Assembly: GCF_035989285.1 (NCBI RefSeq)
Contig: NZ_CP108513.1
Span: 9,176,001-9,240,000, forward strand
Reading direction: 5' to 3'
From: Streptomyces sp. NBC_01235
GTDB lineage: Bacteria; Actinomycetota; Actinomycetes; Streptomycetales; Streptomycetaceae
Length of the DNA: 64,000 nucleotides
Shown one piece after another: positions 34,795-43,449 of the stretch (positions within the stretch are counted from its first letter, which is position 1; the number at the start of each line of letters is the position of its first letter). A program made the position numbers and the translations under genes. The notes under the pieces were generated by a model, which saw only the letters and a program-made list of their open reading frames with translations, ran no database searches and was not told where the DNA came from.

Positions 34795-36218
34795 TGTGGC
34801 GCCGTGGGGTCGGTCGGCGGAGCGGCCAGCACACCCAGAGGTACGGGGCGGGCCAGCAGCCGCCGGGCCGGGGTGAGCTCGCAGCCCGCGACGCCGGCCA
34901 CGCCGGGCTCGCACATCCGGCCCTGGCACCACCCCATCCCGGCCCGGGTCATCAGTTTCACGGTGCGCAGGTCACCCGCGCCGAGCGCGTCGACGGCCTC
35001 GCGGACGGTGCCGGCGGTGACCTCCTCGCAACGGCACACGACCGTCTCGTCGGTCACCTGTTCCGTCCACCGGACGGGCCGTACCGCGTACGCGCCGTCC
35101 AGTGCCGCGAAGAACGTCCGCAGACGGGTGCGGCACCGGGCGGCGGGTGCCCACTCCCGCGGGTCGGGAACCGTGCCGGTCAGCCTGGCCGCCGCCGACC
35201 GTCCGGCGATGTGTCCCTCGGCGAGCGACAGGGCCGCGCCGCCGATGCCCGTGGTCTCGCCCGCGGCCCAGACGCCGGGGACGTCCGTGCGCTGTTCCTC
35301 GTCGACGCGGACGCCCGGCCCGTCGAGGCGACAGCCGAGCCCCTCCGCGAGATCGGTGTGCGGCAGCAGGCCATGGCCGACGGCGAGGGTGTCGCAGGGC
35401 AGGCGTCCCTCGGAACCGGGCACCGGTCGGCCCTCGGGGTCCAGCGCGGCGACGGTGACGTATTCCAGGCGTTCGGTGCCGTGCGCCTCCAGCGCCGTGT
35501 GACGGACCTTCACCGGAATACGGTGGCGCAGGAGTTGAGCCGCGAACCCGGTCCCCTCGATCAGCTTCTCCGGGGCCGCGGCCCAGACCGGCGCGCGACG
35601 TACGAAGTTCCCCGGACCGGCCGACTCCACCAGGGCCACGACCTGTGCTCCCGCAGCGGCGAGGCCGGTCGCGACGGGCAGGAGCAGGGGGCCCGTGCCG
35701 GCGACGACCGCCGTACGGCCGGGCAGCACGAGCCCACCCTTCAACAGGGCCTGGGCGCCGCCCGCGGTGATGACCCCGGGCAGGGTCCAGCCGGGGAACG
35801 GCAGGACCTTCTCGTAGCCGCCGGTCGCCAGCAGCACCCCGTCGGCGCGGACCGCGACGGACTCCTCCTGCTCGGGGCCCAGCAGCGCATGCACGGTGAA
35901 ACCGGTAGATCCCGTCGATCCGTTCGACGCCCTGTCCACACACCACACATGACGGTCCCTCAGGTGCGTGACGTGTCCGGCGGCGAGGTGGGCGTCGAGC
36001 CCGGCGCGCAGTCGCTGCCAGGTGCGCCACTGGTGGTGGAGTGCCTGTGGGCGCCGGGCGCCGAGTCCGTGCGCGGGCTGCCGGTAGAACTGTCCGCCCG
36101 CCTCGGCGGCGGAGTCGATCAGCACCACCCGCACGCCGCGCGCCGCGGCTGACGACGTGGCGGCGAGCCCGGCCGGGCCCGCGCCGATCACCGCGAGCAC
36201 CGGGCCGCGCTCAGTCAT
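34791..36218 (-). CDS. FAD and [2Fe-2S] subunit of D-hydroxyproline dehydrogenase-type complex (475 aa)
   Basis: An N-terminal FAD loop (VLAVIGAGPAGLAATSSAAARG) and a second nucleotide-binding region (LPGRTAVVAGTGPLLLPVATGLA) are followed by GVWAAGETTGIGGAALS. The C-terminal BFD-like cluster site has VVCRCEEVTAGTV and GWCQGRMCEPG, supplying four cysteines for [2Fe-2S]. This is the alpha-type subunit found with a small ferredoxin-like protein and a DadA-like subunit in heteromeric D-amino-acid/hydroxyproline dehydrogenases. Its ATG overlaps the ferredoxin-like gene by eight bases. Confidence 0.85.
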   Translation of the reverse strand: MTERGPVLAVIGAGPAGLAATSSAAARGVRVVLIDSAAEAGGQFYRQPAHGLGARRPQALHHQWRTWQRLRAGLDAHLAAGHVTHLRDRHVWCVDRASNGSTGSTGFTVHALLGPEQEESVAVRADGVLLATGGYEKVLPFPGWTLPGVITAGGAQALLKGGLVLPGRTAVVAGTGPLLLPVATGLAAAGAQVVALVESAGPGNFVRRAPVWAAAPEKLIEGTGFAAQLLRHRIPVKVRHTALEAHGTERLEYVTVAALDPEGRPVPGSEGRLPCDTLAVGHGLLPHTDLAEGLGCRLDGPGVRVDEEQRTDVPGVWAAGETTGIGGAALSLAEGHIAGRSAAARLTGTVPDPREWAPAARCRTRLRTFFAALDGAYAVRPVRWTEQVTDETVVCRCEEVTAGTVREAVDALGAGDLRTVKLMTRAGMGWCQGRMCEPGVAGVAGCELTPARRLLARPVPLGVLAAPPTDPTAPQ

Positions 36219-36510
36219 CGTGGCCCGTCCCTTCCTGCGTACGGATGTCCGCGCCGGGCACGGCCGGTACCAGGCAGGCCCGCTGGTTGGGGCGGCCGTC
36301 GACGGTCACCAGACAGTCGAAGCACACACCGATCCCGCAGAAGACCCCGCGCGCACGACCTCCGCCCCGCGTGGTGCGCCAGGCCGTGACACCGGACGAC
36401 CACAGCGCGGCGGCGATCGTCTGCCCGGGCAGTGCCTCGATCTCCCGGCCGTCGAAGGTGAGGGCGAACGGGGCGCCGGGGCGCGCCCGGGCCAGCTTCA
36501 GAGGGTTCAC
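36211..36510 (-). CDS. Small [2Fe-2S] ferredoxin-like subunit (99 aa)
   Basis: A plant-type [2Fe-2S] fold with cysteines in GVFCGIGVCFDCLV and a distal Cys in NQRACLVPAV. This is the gamma-type subunit of sarcosine-oxidase/hydroxyproline-dehydrogenase-like complexes. It overlaps both neighbours (ATGA with the upstream flavoprotein, eight bases with the downstream one), so the three subunits are co-translated. It probably passes electrons from the DadA-like flavin to the larger subunit. Confidence 0.88.
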   Translation of the reverse strand: MNPLKLARARPGAPFALTFDGREIEALPGQTIAAALWSSGVTAWRTTRGGGRARGVFCGIGVCFDCLVTVDGRPNQRACLVPAVPGADIRTQEGTGHDD

Positions 36511-37682
36511 GGGGCGGCGGCCTCCTCGGCGAAGCGGTCGGGGTGGTCGAAGCGGTCGGGCCGGAACGGAGCCAGGCTCGGTTCCGGGACCTTGTCGGCG
36601 AGCGTCTGCGCGATCAGATGGCCCGTGCCGGGCGCCAGCCCGATGCCCGCGCCCTCGTGCCCGCAGGCGTGGAACAGCCCCGGCACGCGGGGGTCGGGCC
36701 CGATGGCGGGGAGGTGGTCGGGCATGTACGGGCGGAAGCCGAGATAGGTGCGCATCGCCCGCACATGCTCCAGGAACGGGAACAGGCGCGTCGCCCCCGC
36801 CGCCAGGGCGCGTACGACCGGCAGCGAGAAGGACCGGTCGAAGCCGACCCGTTCACGGCTCGCGCCGATCAGCACCGGCCCGGCGGCGGTCCCCTCGACG
36901 ACCGGTGAGGTCTGAAGGGCGGCCGAGTCGCTCGCCACGTCGGCCACGTAGTCGGCGGCGTACACCTTGTGCCGTATCCGGCGCGGCAGCGGCTCGGTGA
37001 CCAGGACGAAGCCCCGGCGAGGGAGTACGGGCAGTTCCACCCCCGCCAGTGCGGCGACCTCAGCCCCCCAGGTCCCGGCGGCGTTCACCACGGCCGGCGC
37101 GAGGATGTCGCCCCGGTCGGTCCGGACGCCCCGTACGGCACCGTCGGCGCCGCGCAGGATCCGTGTCACCGTGCGACCGGTCTCCAGTCGCGCACCCGAG
37201 GCCCGGACGAGGTGCGCTGCGGCCAGGGTGGGCATGACCTGGGCGTCCTGCGGATACAGCACACCGCCCGCGAGGCCGGGCGCCAAGTACGGTTCCAGAT
37301 CGTGGAGTCGGTCCGCCTCGACGTGGACCGTCTCCACCCCGGCCGCGCGCTGTCCGGCCGCCAGGTCCGTCAGGGCGGCGAGTGCCTCGGGAGCGGAGGC
37401 GACGACGAGCCCGCCCTTGGGCTCGTACTCGACGGCCGCGCCCAGTTCCTGGGCCAGCTCCCGCCACAACCGGCCGGACAGCAGGGCCAGTCGGAGCTCG
37501 GGTCCGGGCTCCTTGTCGGAGACGAGGAGGTTGCCCTCGCCCGCGCCGGTGGTGCCGCCGGCCACCGGACCGCGGTCGACCAGCACCACCTCCAGCCCGG
37601 CCCGGGCCGCGTACAGCGCGCAGGCGGCGCCCACCATGCCGGCGCCGACGACCACGACGTCACCGCTCGGTCGCTTGGTCAC
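36507..37682 (-). CDS. DadA-like FAD subunit of D-hydroxyproline dehydrogenase (391 aa)
   Basis: A glycine-oxidase/D-amino-acid-dehydrogenase fold: VVVVGAGMVGAACALYAARAG, TTGAGEGNLLVSD, VVNAAGTWGAEVAAL and GLFHACGHEGAGIGLAPGTG. It is the likely catalytic subunit oxidising cis-4-hydroxy-D-proline to the cyclic imine. The first possible start, GTG 37682, has no ribosome site and lies about ten bases after a CATATT-like -10 element, so a leaderless transcript is plausible. It heads the minus-strand hydroxyproline genes. Confidence 0.86.
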   Translation of the reverse strand: MTKRPSGDVVVVGAGMVGAACALYAARAGLEVVLVDRGPVAGGTTGAGEGNLLVSDKEPGPELRLALLSGRLWRELAQELGAAVEYEPKGGLVVASAPEALAALTDLAAGQRAAGVETVHVEADRLHDLEPYLAPGLAGGVLYPQDAQVMPTLAAAHLVRASGARLETGRTVTRILRGADGAVRGVRTDRGDILAPAVVNAAGTWGAEVAALAGVELPVLPRRGFVLVTEPLPRRIRHKVYAADYVADVASDSAALQTSPVVEGTAAGPVLIGASRERVGFDRSFSLPVVRALAAGATRLFPFLEHVRAMRTYLGFRPYMPDHLPAIGPDPRVPGLFHACGHEGAGIGLAPGTGHLIAQTLADKVPEPSLAPFRPDRFDHPDRFAEEAAAP

Positions 37683-37686
37683 GCCA

Positions 37687-37698
37687 GTAATATGTCAC
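37687..37698. promoter_or_regulatory. Operator-like GTAATATGTCAC at the start of the hydroxyproline operon
   Basis: On the minus strand this reads GTGACATATTAC, one base from the motif at 34783. It ends four bases before the GTG start of the DadA-like gene and includes the likely -10 element, so a bound repressor would block the promoter directly. Confidence 0.5.
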
Positions 37699-37783
37699 AT
37701 GGTTCTGGGCGGAGGAAGACCGCCTGAGGCCGCCCCGAAGGCTTGCATGGGAGTAGGCCTGAAGGTCTGCGCGGAAGCACGTT

Positions 37784-38675
37784 TCAGTCGAACTCGCTGG
37801 GCTCCGCGGCCGGTGTACGGCCTTCCCGGACGTCCTTGAGCCGCGTGGCGCCGTGGCTCACCGCGTCCTTGGTGCTGTCGTGGTCGGCGCCGTCGAGGCC
37901 GCCGTTGGTGACCGTGATCGCGTCGTCCCCGACCCGCACGGCGGCCAGGTCCTGGGTGAGCGTGACCGGCGAACCGCCGGAGACGCCCTGCACCGTCATC
38001 GTCACGCCTTGCCGGGCGTCGGCCGTCCTGGGGAGGGAGGCCGCGACGACCTGCACGCTGCGTGTGGAGCCGGCGGGGGCGACCGCGTCGAACTGGTCGC
38101 ACGTGGTCGGGAGCGACTCCAGCCAGTCCAGCGACTTGTCGAGGGCGGCCCGCCAGTGGGCGGCGACTGGTAGAGCAGCCGGGAGTCGCCCTCGGTGAGG
38201 CCGGTGAGCGCCGACGCGCCGGACGGACGGCCGAGGAGATCGTCGTCGTAGAGACCGTTCAGCAGTCGCTGGCAGTCGCTGGCGGTCGCGGCGGCCTGTG
38301 TCGTGGCCGTGAGGAACTGGGCGGCGTCGACCTTGCCGATGAGCAGCCTGTCCTGCCAGGTCGCCGCGCTCTTCACCTGGTTCCAGTCGTCCTCCAGGTC
38401 CCCTCGGTGATCAGTGCGGTCCGTGCGCCGGCCGGCGTGAGCGGCTTGGCGGGGGACGCGGTGACGGTCCGCTCGGCGACGGGTTCGGCCGCGACGCCCG
38501 AGCCGGTCGACGCGCTGTCGTTCCCGTCGGAACAGGCCGCCGTGGCGAGCAGCGGGCCGGCGGCCACGGCGGCGGTCAGCAACACACGGGCCGGGCGGCC
38601 GGGACGTGTCGGACCGGCCGGGCCGGAGGGCCGGGCCGGGCCGGACGGGCGGGACGACGGGCGAGAGTTGGTCAC
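37784..38675 (-). pseudogene. Lipoprotein (PknH-like sensor domain) gene with two frameshifts
   Basis: The GTG at 38675 follows AGGAGG by five bases. The first frame encodes a lipoprotein signal with lipobox LLATAAC, a Ser/Thr linker and ARTALITEG, then hits a stop after shifting at GAGGGGACC. The second frame continues LEDDWNQVKSAATWQDRLL to GDSRLLYQS. The third continues HWRAALDKSLDWLESLPTTC to the end at 37784. Each shift looks like one missing base in a G or C run. The encoded parts make one coherent ~295-residue exported protein resembling Streptomyces sensor-domain lipoproteins. Either a real pseudogene or two sequencing errors. Confidence 0.78.
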
Positions 38676-38926
38676 GGGTACCTCCTGAAGTCGGGTCGGC
38701 TGCCCCCGCGCTCCACCGCACCACCGGCCGGGCCGCTCGACCAGCGCACTGAGCCGTACGGGTGAAGCGGCGGGCGTGGCGGGGGGCGGGTGGAGCGGAC
38801 GGGTGCAGCGGGCGGGCGAGGCCGGAAAATACGAGGTGGTCCGGGCCGGAGGCGGGGCATCATGGCGGTCTCGTCGCCCGATCGCGGCGGCGGCGATCAT
38901 CGTCCGGGGAACGACCGGGGGCACCT

Positions 38927-39634
38927 GTGACCGTCACCAACATCCTGCTGTCCGGAATCGTCGGCTCGACCGCCTACGGGCTCGCCCACGAAGGCTCCGA
39001 CGTGGACCGCCTCGGCATGTTCGCCACGCCCACCGATGAGCTGCACGGCCTGCGCCGGCCTCAGGAGTCGCACGTCAGCACCGCACCCGACCGCACCCTG
39101 CACGAGGCCGCGAAGTGGTGCCGGCTCGCCCTGGGCGGCAACCCGACGGTGATGGAACTCGTGTGGCTGCCGGACGAGTTGTACGAGGTGCGCACTCCTC
39201 TCGGTGACGAACTCATCTTCCTCCGCGAGACGTTGCCCAGCGCCCGACGGGTCCGCGACGCCTATCTCGGCTACGCCACCCAGCAGTTCCGGAAGCTGCA
39301 GAACCGCAGCGAAGGCACCCTCTCCGCGGACACCCGCAAGCGCACCGCCAAGCACGCCCGGCACCTCAAGAGGCTGTGCGCCCAGGGCTACGAGCTGTAC
39401 ACCACAGGGCAGTTGACGATCCGCGTCGAGGACCCGGAGAGCTACCACCGGTTCGGCGAACAGGTCGCCGCCGATCCCGAGGCGGCGCTGCCGCTGCTGC
39501 GCGGATACGAGGAGGCCTTCGCCGAGACGCGCAGTGTGCTGCCCGAACAGCCCGACGACACGGCCGCCGACGCCTGGCTGCGCCGGGTGCGCAGGCAGTT
39601 CTACACGGCCGCACTGGAGCGCTCCGCTTCCTGA
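38927..39634 (+). CDS. DNA polymerase beta superfamily nucleotidyltransferase (235 aa)
   Basis: The protein starts with ILLSGIVGSTAYGLAHEGSDVDRLGMF, the GS and DxD-type signature of the Pol-beta nucleotidyltransferase fold (COG3541-like). The middle is Arg/Lys-rich (RKLQNRSEGTLSADTRKRTAKHARHLKRL), and the C-terminus is helical. Related proteins are placed with RNA repair, but no partner ligase is near. The GTG start has GGGGG about six bases upstream. It stands alone between a broken lipoprotein gene and the EF-G paralogue leader. Confidence 0.8.
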   Translation: MTVTNILLSGIVGSTAYGLAHEGSDVDRLGMFATPTDELHGLRRPQESHVSTAPDRTLHEAAKWCRLALGGNPTVMELVWLPDELYEVRTPLGDELIFLRETLPSARRVRDAYLGYATQQFRKLQNRSEGTLSADTRKRTAKHARHLKRLCAQGYELYTTGQLTIRVEDPESYHRFGEQVAADPEAALPLLRGYEEAFAETRSVLPEQPDDTAADAWLRRVRRQFYTAALERSAS

Positions 39635-39679
39635 CGGGGAGCGGCGCACGAGGCGGTCCGTGGAGGCGGTCTGATCGGA

Positions 39680-39720
39680 CTTGCACGGCGGACGGTGAGA
39701 TAAACCGCGTGCCGTGCAAG
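39680..39720. terminator. Inverted repeat after the nucleotidyltransferase gene
   Basis: CTTGCACGGC (39680-39689) and GCCGTGCAAG (39711-39720) are exact inverted copies with a 21-base spacer. The position fits a terminator. The 31-bp centre spacing would also fit an operator for the downstream leader gene. Confidence 0.45.
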
Positions 39721-39804
39721 CTCGTTCACCCCTACACTCGCCGAAGACCGAGCGCACCCCACGACAGGGCGGCGCGCACCAAGACGTATGAAGGGAGCCC
39801 GGCC

Positions 39805-39909
39805 ATGCGTGACCACACCGCTGTCGTCGCTCCCCGCTCCCGCTACGAGGTGATCCTCGTGTCTTCGTCCGTCCGGTGCTCGCTGCGCGGCCGGCACCGG
39901 ATGTCCTGA
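39805..39909 (+). CDS. Candidate leader peptide upstream of the EF-G paralogue (34 aa)
   Basis: A short ORF with a good ribosome site (GAAGGGAG, eight bases before ATG) starts MRDHTAVVAPRSRYEVILVS and continues with SSVRC before its basic end. The RYEVILVSSSVRC part resembles the short Cys-containing leader ORFs that precede many Streptomyces genes. It is followed after 18 bases by a stable hairpin and after 125 bases by the EF-G-like gene, an arrangement typical of translational attenuation. It is too short to judge by composition alone. Confidence 0.45.
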   Translation: MRDHTAVVAPRSRYEVILVSSSVRCSLRGRHRMS

Positions 39910-39927
39910 CGAACTCCTGAGAGCCCA

Positions 39928-39961
39928 ACGCGCCGTCATCGAGCCATACCTGACGGCGTGT
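39928..39961 (+). promoter_or_regulatory. Hairpin between leader ORF and EF-G paralogue
   Basis: Arms 39928-39938 and 39951-39961 pair over 11 bases with one G-T position around a 12-base loop. It begins 18 bases after the leader stop, where a stalled ribosome could change its folding. Confidence 0.5.
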
Positions 39962-40034
39962 CATGCATGTCTCGCTGCATTCGTCCGGAAATCGCGCTGC
40001 CCGTTCTCGGAAACACCCCGAAAGGCCAAGGGCC

Positions 40035-42239
40035 GTGCGCAACAACCTCGACCGTCACCTCTCCGCCGTGCGCAACCTGGGCATCCTCGCCCACGTCGAC
40101 GCGGGCAAGACCACCGTCACCGAGCGGATCCTGTATGCCACCGGGACCACGCACAGGCGCGGCGAGGTCCACGACGGCACGACTGTCACCGACTTCGACC
40201 CCCAGGAGCGCGACCGTGGGATCACCATCTTCGCCGCGGCCGTCAGCTGCGACTGGGACGGTCACCGCATCAATCTGATCGACACCCCAGGGCACGTCGA
40301 CTTCGCCGACGAGGTGGAGCGATCCCTGCGGGTGCTCGACGGGGCGGTGGCGGTGTTCGACGCCGTCGCGGGCGTGGAGCCGCAGAGCGAGTCCGTGTGG
40401 CGGCAAGCCGACCGGCACGGTGTGCCGAGGATCGCGTTCGTCAACAAGATGGACCGGGTCGGCGCCGACCTCGACGCCGCGGTGGCGTCGATCCGCGAAA
40501 GGCTCCATCCGGTCCCGCTGGTCGTACAACTGCCGATCGGCACGGAGAACGGCTTCACCGGCATCGTCGACCTGCTGCGCATGCGGGCGCTGACCTGGGA
40601 CGACGGCGGCGACACGACCGTCGGGACGGCCATCGGTCCGGTCGTCGAGGCGCTGGTGCCGGAGGAGCTCCGGGAGGAGGCGTCGCGTCGACGTCGACTG
40701 CTGGAGGAAGCCGTGGCGGAGCGGCACCCGGCCGCGCTGGAGGAGTTCTGCGACCGGGAGACACTCTCCGCCGGGACCCTCTCCGGAGCCCTGCGCGACC
40801 TGACCCGCACGGGCGACGGGGTGGTCGTGCTGTGCGGCTCGGCCTACCGCAACCGTGGGATCGAGCCGCTGCTCGACGCCGCCGTCGCCTATCTGCCGTC
40901 GCCGCTGGACGTGCCGCCTGTACGCGGTATGCATGCCGCTGTCCACGGCATGCGGAGCAGTGCCGACCGTATGCAGGATGCGGTCGGCGAGCAACGGCCC
41001 GCCGACCCCGCCGCGCCGTTCGCCGCCCTCGCGTTCAAGGTCGGCGCCACACCCACCGGCCGGCTCACCTATCTGCGGGTGTACTCGGGCACGATCGAGA
41101 AGGGGGACACGGTATGGGAATCGGGTACGCGGCGCACCGAGCGGATCGGGCGGATCCTGCGTGTGCAGGCCGACCGGCACGCCCAGCTGGAGCGCGCGGT
41201 CGCCGGGGACATCGTGGCCGTGGTCGGGCTGAAGTCGGCGCGTGCGGGCTCGACTCTGTGCGCGCCGGAGGCGCCGATCGTTCTCGAACCGCCCGGTGTC
41301 GCCGACCCGGTCGTCTCCGTGGCGGTCGAGGCGCGGACGAGCACCGACGCGGACCGGCTGGCCTCGGCACTCGCCCGGCTGGCCGAGGAGGATCCGTCGC
41401 TGGTGGTCAGGTCCGATCCCGAGACCGGCCAGACGGTGCTGTCGGGCATGGGTGAACTGCATCTGGAGGTCGCGGTGGAGAAGATCCGCCGTGGTCTCGG
41501 AGTGGAGGTCAACGTGGGGCGTCCGAGGGTGACGTATCGCGAGACGGTCGCCCGCGGGGTGTCCGGCCTGGTCTTCCGGCACGTCAAACAGGACGGTGGG
41601 GCGGGGCAGTTCGCGCATGTCGTGCTCGATGTCGAGCCGCTCCGCGCGGACGGCGCGGGAGGCGACCCTGAAACCGGTACCGAAACCGGTATCGAATCCG
41701 GTGCTGAAACCAGTGCCGAAACCGGTTTCGCGTTCCGCTCGGCCGTCGTCGGTGGGCGGGTGCCACAGGAGTACGTCCGCGCTGTCGAGGCCGGCTGCAG
41801 GGACGCCCTTGCCGAGGGGCCCCTGGGTGGGCACCCGGTCACCGGGCTGCGGGTCACCCTGACCGATGGGGCGACCCACGTGAAGGACTCCTCCGAGACG
41901 GCCTTCCGCACGGCCGGCCGGCTCGGGATGCGGGAGGCCCTGCGCGGCTGTGCGATGGTCCTGCTGGAACCGGTTGTCGAGGTGACGGTCACCGTGCCCG
42001 AGGACGCCGTCGGCGGGGTCCTCGGGGACCTGGCCGCCCGGCGCGGGCGGGTCACCGACTCGGCCGTGCGCGGCGGTTCGGCGGTGGTGACCGCCACCGT
42101 GCCGCTGGCCGAGTTGTTCGGCTACGCGACCCGGCTGCGCAGCCGCACCCAGGGCCGAGGCACGTTCTCGGCCCGGCCGACGGGATACGCCCAGGCCCCG
42201 GCGTCGGCGGTGGCCCAGGCGACGGCGGCGACGAAGTAG
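40035..42239 (+). CDS. Elongation factor G paralogue (734 aa)
   Basis: Translation GTPase motifs are complete: [33 protein letters not shown]. The domain IV segment [14 protein letters not shown] and the C-terminal [20 protein letters not shown] and [17 protein letters not shown] follow. The retained EF-G elements favour an EF-G paralogue over a Tet(M)-type ribosomal protection protein. Two loose insertions stand out: residues about 297-320 after VPPVRG, and a Glu-Thr-Gly stretch at about 543-566. The GTG start is chosen because [10 protein letters not shown] then begins at the usual distance. Housekeeping fusA should lie elsewhere. A specialised or stress role is inferred. Confidence 0.85.
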   Translation: MRNNLDRHLSAVRNLGILAHVDAGKTTVTERILYATGTTHRRGEVHDGTTVTDFDPQERDRGITIFAAAVSCDWDGHRINLIDTPGHVDFADEVERSLRVLDGAVAVFDAVAGVEPQSESVWRQADRHGVPRIAFVNKMDRVGADLDAAVASIRERLHPVPLVVQLPIGTENGFTGIVDLLRMRALTWDDGGDTTVGTAIGPVVEALVPEELREEASRRRRLLEEAVAERHPAALEEFCDRETLSAGTLSGALRDLTRTGDGVVVLCGSAYRNRGIEPLLDAAVAYLPSPLDVPPVRGMHAAVHGMRSSADRMQDAVGEQRPADPAAPFAALAFKVGATPTGRLTYLRVYSGTIEKGDTVWESGTRRTERIGRILRVQADRHAQLERAVAGDIVAVVGLKSARAGSTLCAPEAPIVLEPPGVADPVVSVAVEARTSTDADRLASALARLAEEDPSLVVRSDPETGQTVLSGMGELHLEVAVEKIRRGLGVEVNVGRPRVTYRETVARGVSGLVFRHVKQDGGAGQFAHVVLDVEPLRADGAGGDPETGTETGIESGAETSAETGFAFRSAVVGGRVPQEYVRAVEAGCRDALAEGPLGGHPVTGLRVTLTDGATHVKDSSETAFRTAGRLGMREALRGCAMVLLEPVVEVTVTVPEDAVGGVLGDLAARRGRVTDSAVRGGSAVVTATVPLAELFGYATRLRSRTQGRGTFSARPTGYAQAPASAVAQATAATK

Positions 42240-42254
42240 CCCCCGGATCAGGGA

Positions 42255-42321
42255 GGGGGCGTAGGTCATCCGGGCCGCGGGGCGTAGGTCCCCGGACTTC
42301 GGGCCGAGGGCCTACGCCCCC
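42255..42321 (+). terminator. Hairpin cluster after the EF-G paralogue
   Basis: GGGGGCGTAGG (42255-42265) pairs exactly with CCTACGCCCCC (42311-42321). A second GGGGCGTAGG in between offers a competing stem. The likely role is transcription termination. Confidence 0.6.
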
Positions 42322-42353
42322 TACGGGGTCGTACGTCACAAGTCCCGTTGTCG

Positions 42354-42390
42354 GTTCGTGCCACGCGCAAATAACGTTCGTGGCACGAAC
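42354..42390. promoter_or_regulatory. 12-bp inverted repeat before the LLM oxidoreductase gene
   Basis: GTTCGTGCCACG (42354-42365) and CGTGGCACGAAC (42379-42390) are exact inverted copies with a 13-base AT-richer spacer. It lies 53 bases before the start codon, so an operator overlapping the promoter is likely. Confidence 0.65.
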
Positions 42391-42442
42391 TGAAAGGGGC
42401 GTCCGGTCGACGCTCCACCGACGGGAAAGGGCTGTCTTCGCC

Positions 42443-43417
42443 ATGGCGCTGGACAACAAACCATTACACAACAGGCCATTGCGCACCGCGTCGCCGCACC
42501 GGGCGTCACCGCGCAAGCCGTTGTTCGGGACCGGGATCAGTACGGCCGTCGACGAGGTCGAGGAAACCCTCCGCCTGGCCGTCCGGGCCGACCGACAGGG
42601 CTTGGACCTCGTAACAGTTTCCGACCACCCTTACTTCGGCGGCCGGCTCGACGCGTACGCGATCCTCGGCGTCGTCCTCGGTCGTACCGAGCACGTGTCC
42701 GGACTGGTGTGCGTCACCAACCTGCCCAGCCGTCCGGCGCCGATGCTGGCCCGCACGGTCACTTCGCTGTCCGCCCTCACCGGCGGCCGCCTGGTGCTGG
42801 GCATGGGAGCGGGCGGACTGTGGGACGACATCGCCCGGCTCGGGCTGCCCAGGCTCGGGCCGGGCGCCGCGGTGCGGGCGCTCGAAGAGGCGATCATCCT
42901 CGTTCGCCTGCTCTGCGGAGGAGGCGAACCGGTCACGTTCGAGGGGGAGTTCTACCAGGTCCGGGACCTTGAACCTGCCGCGGTCGAGGTGCCGCCCGTG
43001 TGGACGGGGGCCGTCGGCCCGAAGTCCCTCGCCGCCACCGGCCGGGTGGCCGACGGCTGGATCCCCGGGCATGCCGCGGACTGGCTCAGCCCGCGCTACC
43101 GGGAGTCCCGGCCCGTCATCGACGAGGCGGCGCTGACGGCGGGCCGCGAACCCGGAGACATCGCGACCGTCTACAACCTGCCCGGCGTCATCACGTCCAC
43201 CCCGACGGCCGCCCCGCGCGACCACGAAGGACGCTGGCGGGGCGGCTCGGTCGGCCAGTGGATCGAGGAACTCACCGGCGCCGTGCTGGAGTTCGGCGCG
43301 TCAGGGTTCGTGCACTTCCGGGTCGAGGACGGCACCCCGGCCGACGTCACGCTCGGCCGATGGGCCGAGGAGATCGCCCCGGCGGTACGGGAGGCCGTGG
43401 TCGCGTCCCGTACCTGA
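42443..43417 (+). CDS. LLM-class flavin (F420/FMN)-dependent oxidoreductase (324 aa)
   Basis: A luciferase-like TIM barrel: FGTGISTAVDEVEETLRLAVRADRQG, VTVSDHPYFGGRLD, PMLARTVTSLSALTGGRLVLGMGAG and the cofactor-side VWTGAVGPKSLAATGRVADGWIPG. Such proteins oxidise or reduce small substrates with F420 or FMN. Codon 8 is TTA (42464-42466), so bldA control is expected if this start is right; no later start keeps the barrel complete. AAAGG lies 12 bases upstream, a little far. The gene is downstream of a strong inverted repeat. Confidence 0.85.
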   Translation: MALDNKPLHNRPLRTASPHRASPRKPLFGTGISTAVDEVEETLRLAVRADRQGLDLVTVSDHPYFGGRLDAYAILGVVLGRTEHVSGLVCVTNLPSRPAPMLARTVTSLSALTGGRLVLGMGAGGLWDDIARLGLPRLGPGAAVRALEEAIILVRLLCGGGEPVTFEGEFYQVRDLEPAAVEVPPVWTGAVGPKSLAATGRVADGWIPGHAADWLSPRYRESRPVIDEAALTAGREPGDIATVYNLPGVITSTPTAAPRDHEGRWRGGSVGQWIEELTGAVLEFGASGFVHFRVEDGTPADVTLGRWAEEIAPAVREAVVASRT

Positions 43418-43449
43418 TCAAACGCAGAGGTGATGAGGCGCCTTAGGGT

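Noticed and set aside
40035..42239. Tet(M)/OtrA-type ribosomal protection resistance gene
   Set aside because: The domain IV and C-terminal segments ([23 protein letters not shown]) are those of EF-G; I see no resistance-type loop. Resistance remains possible but is not supported.
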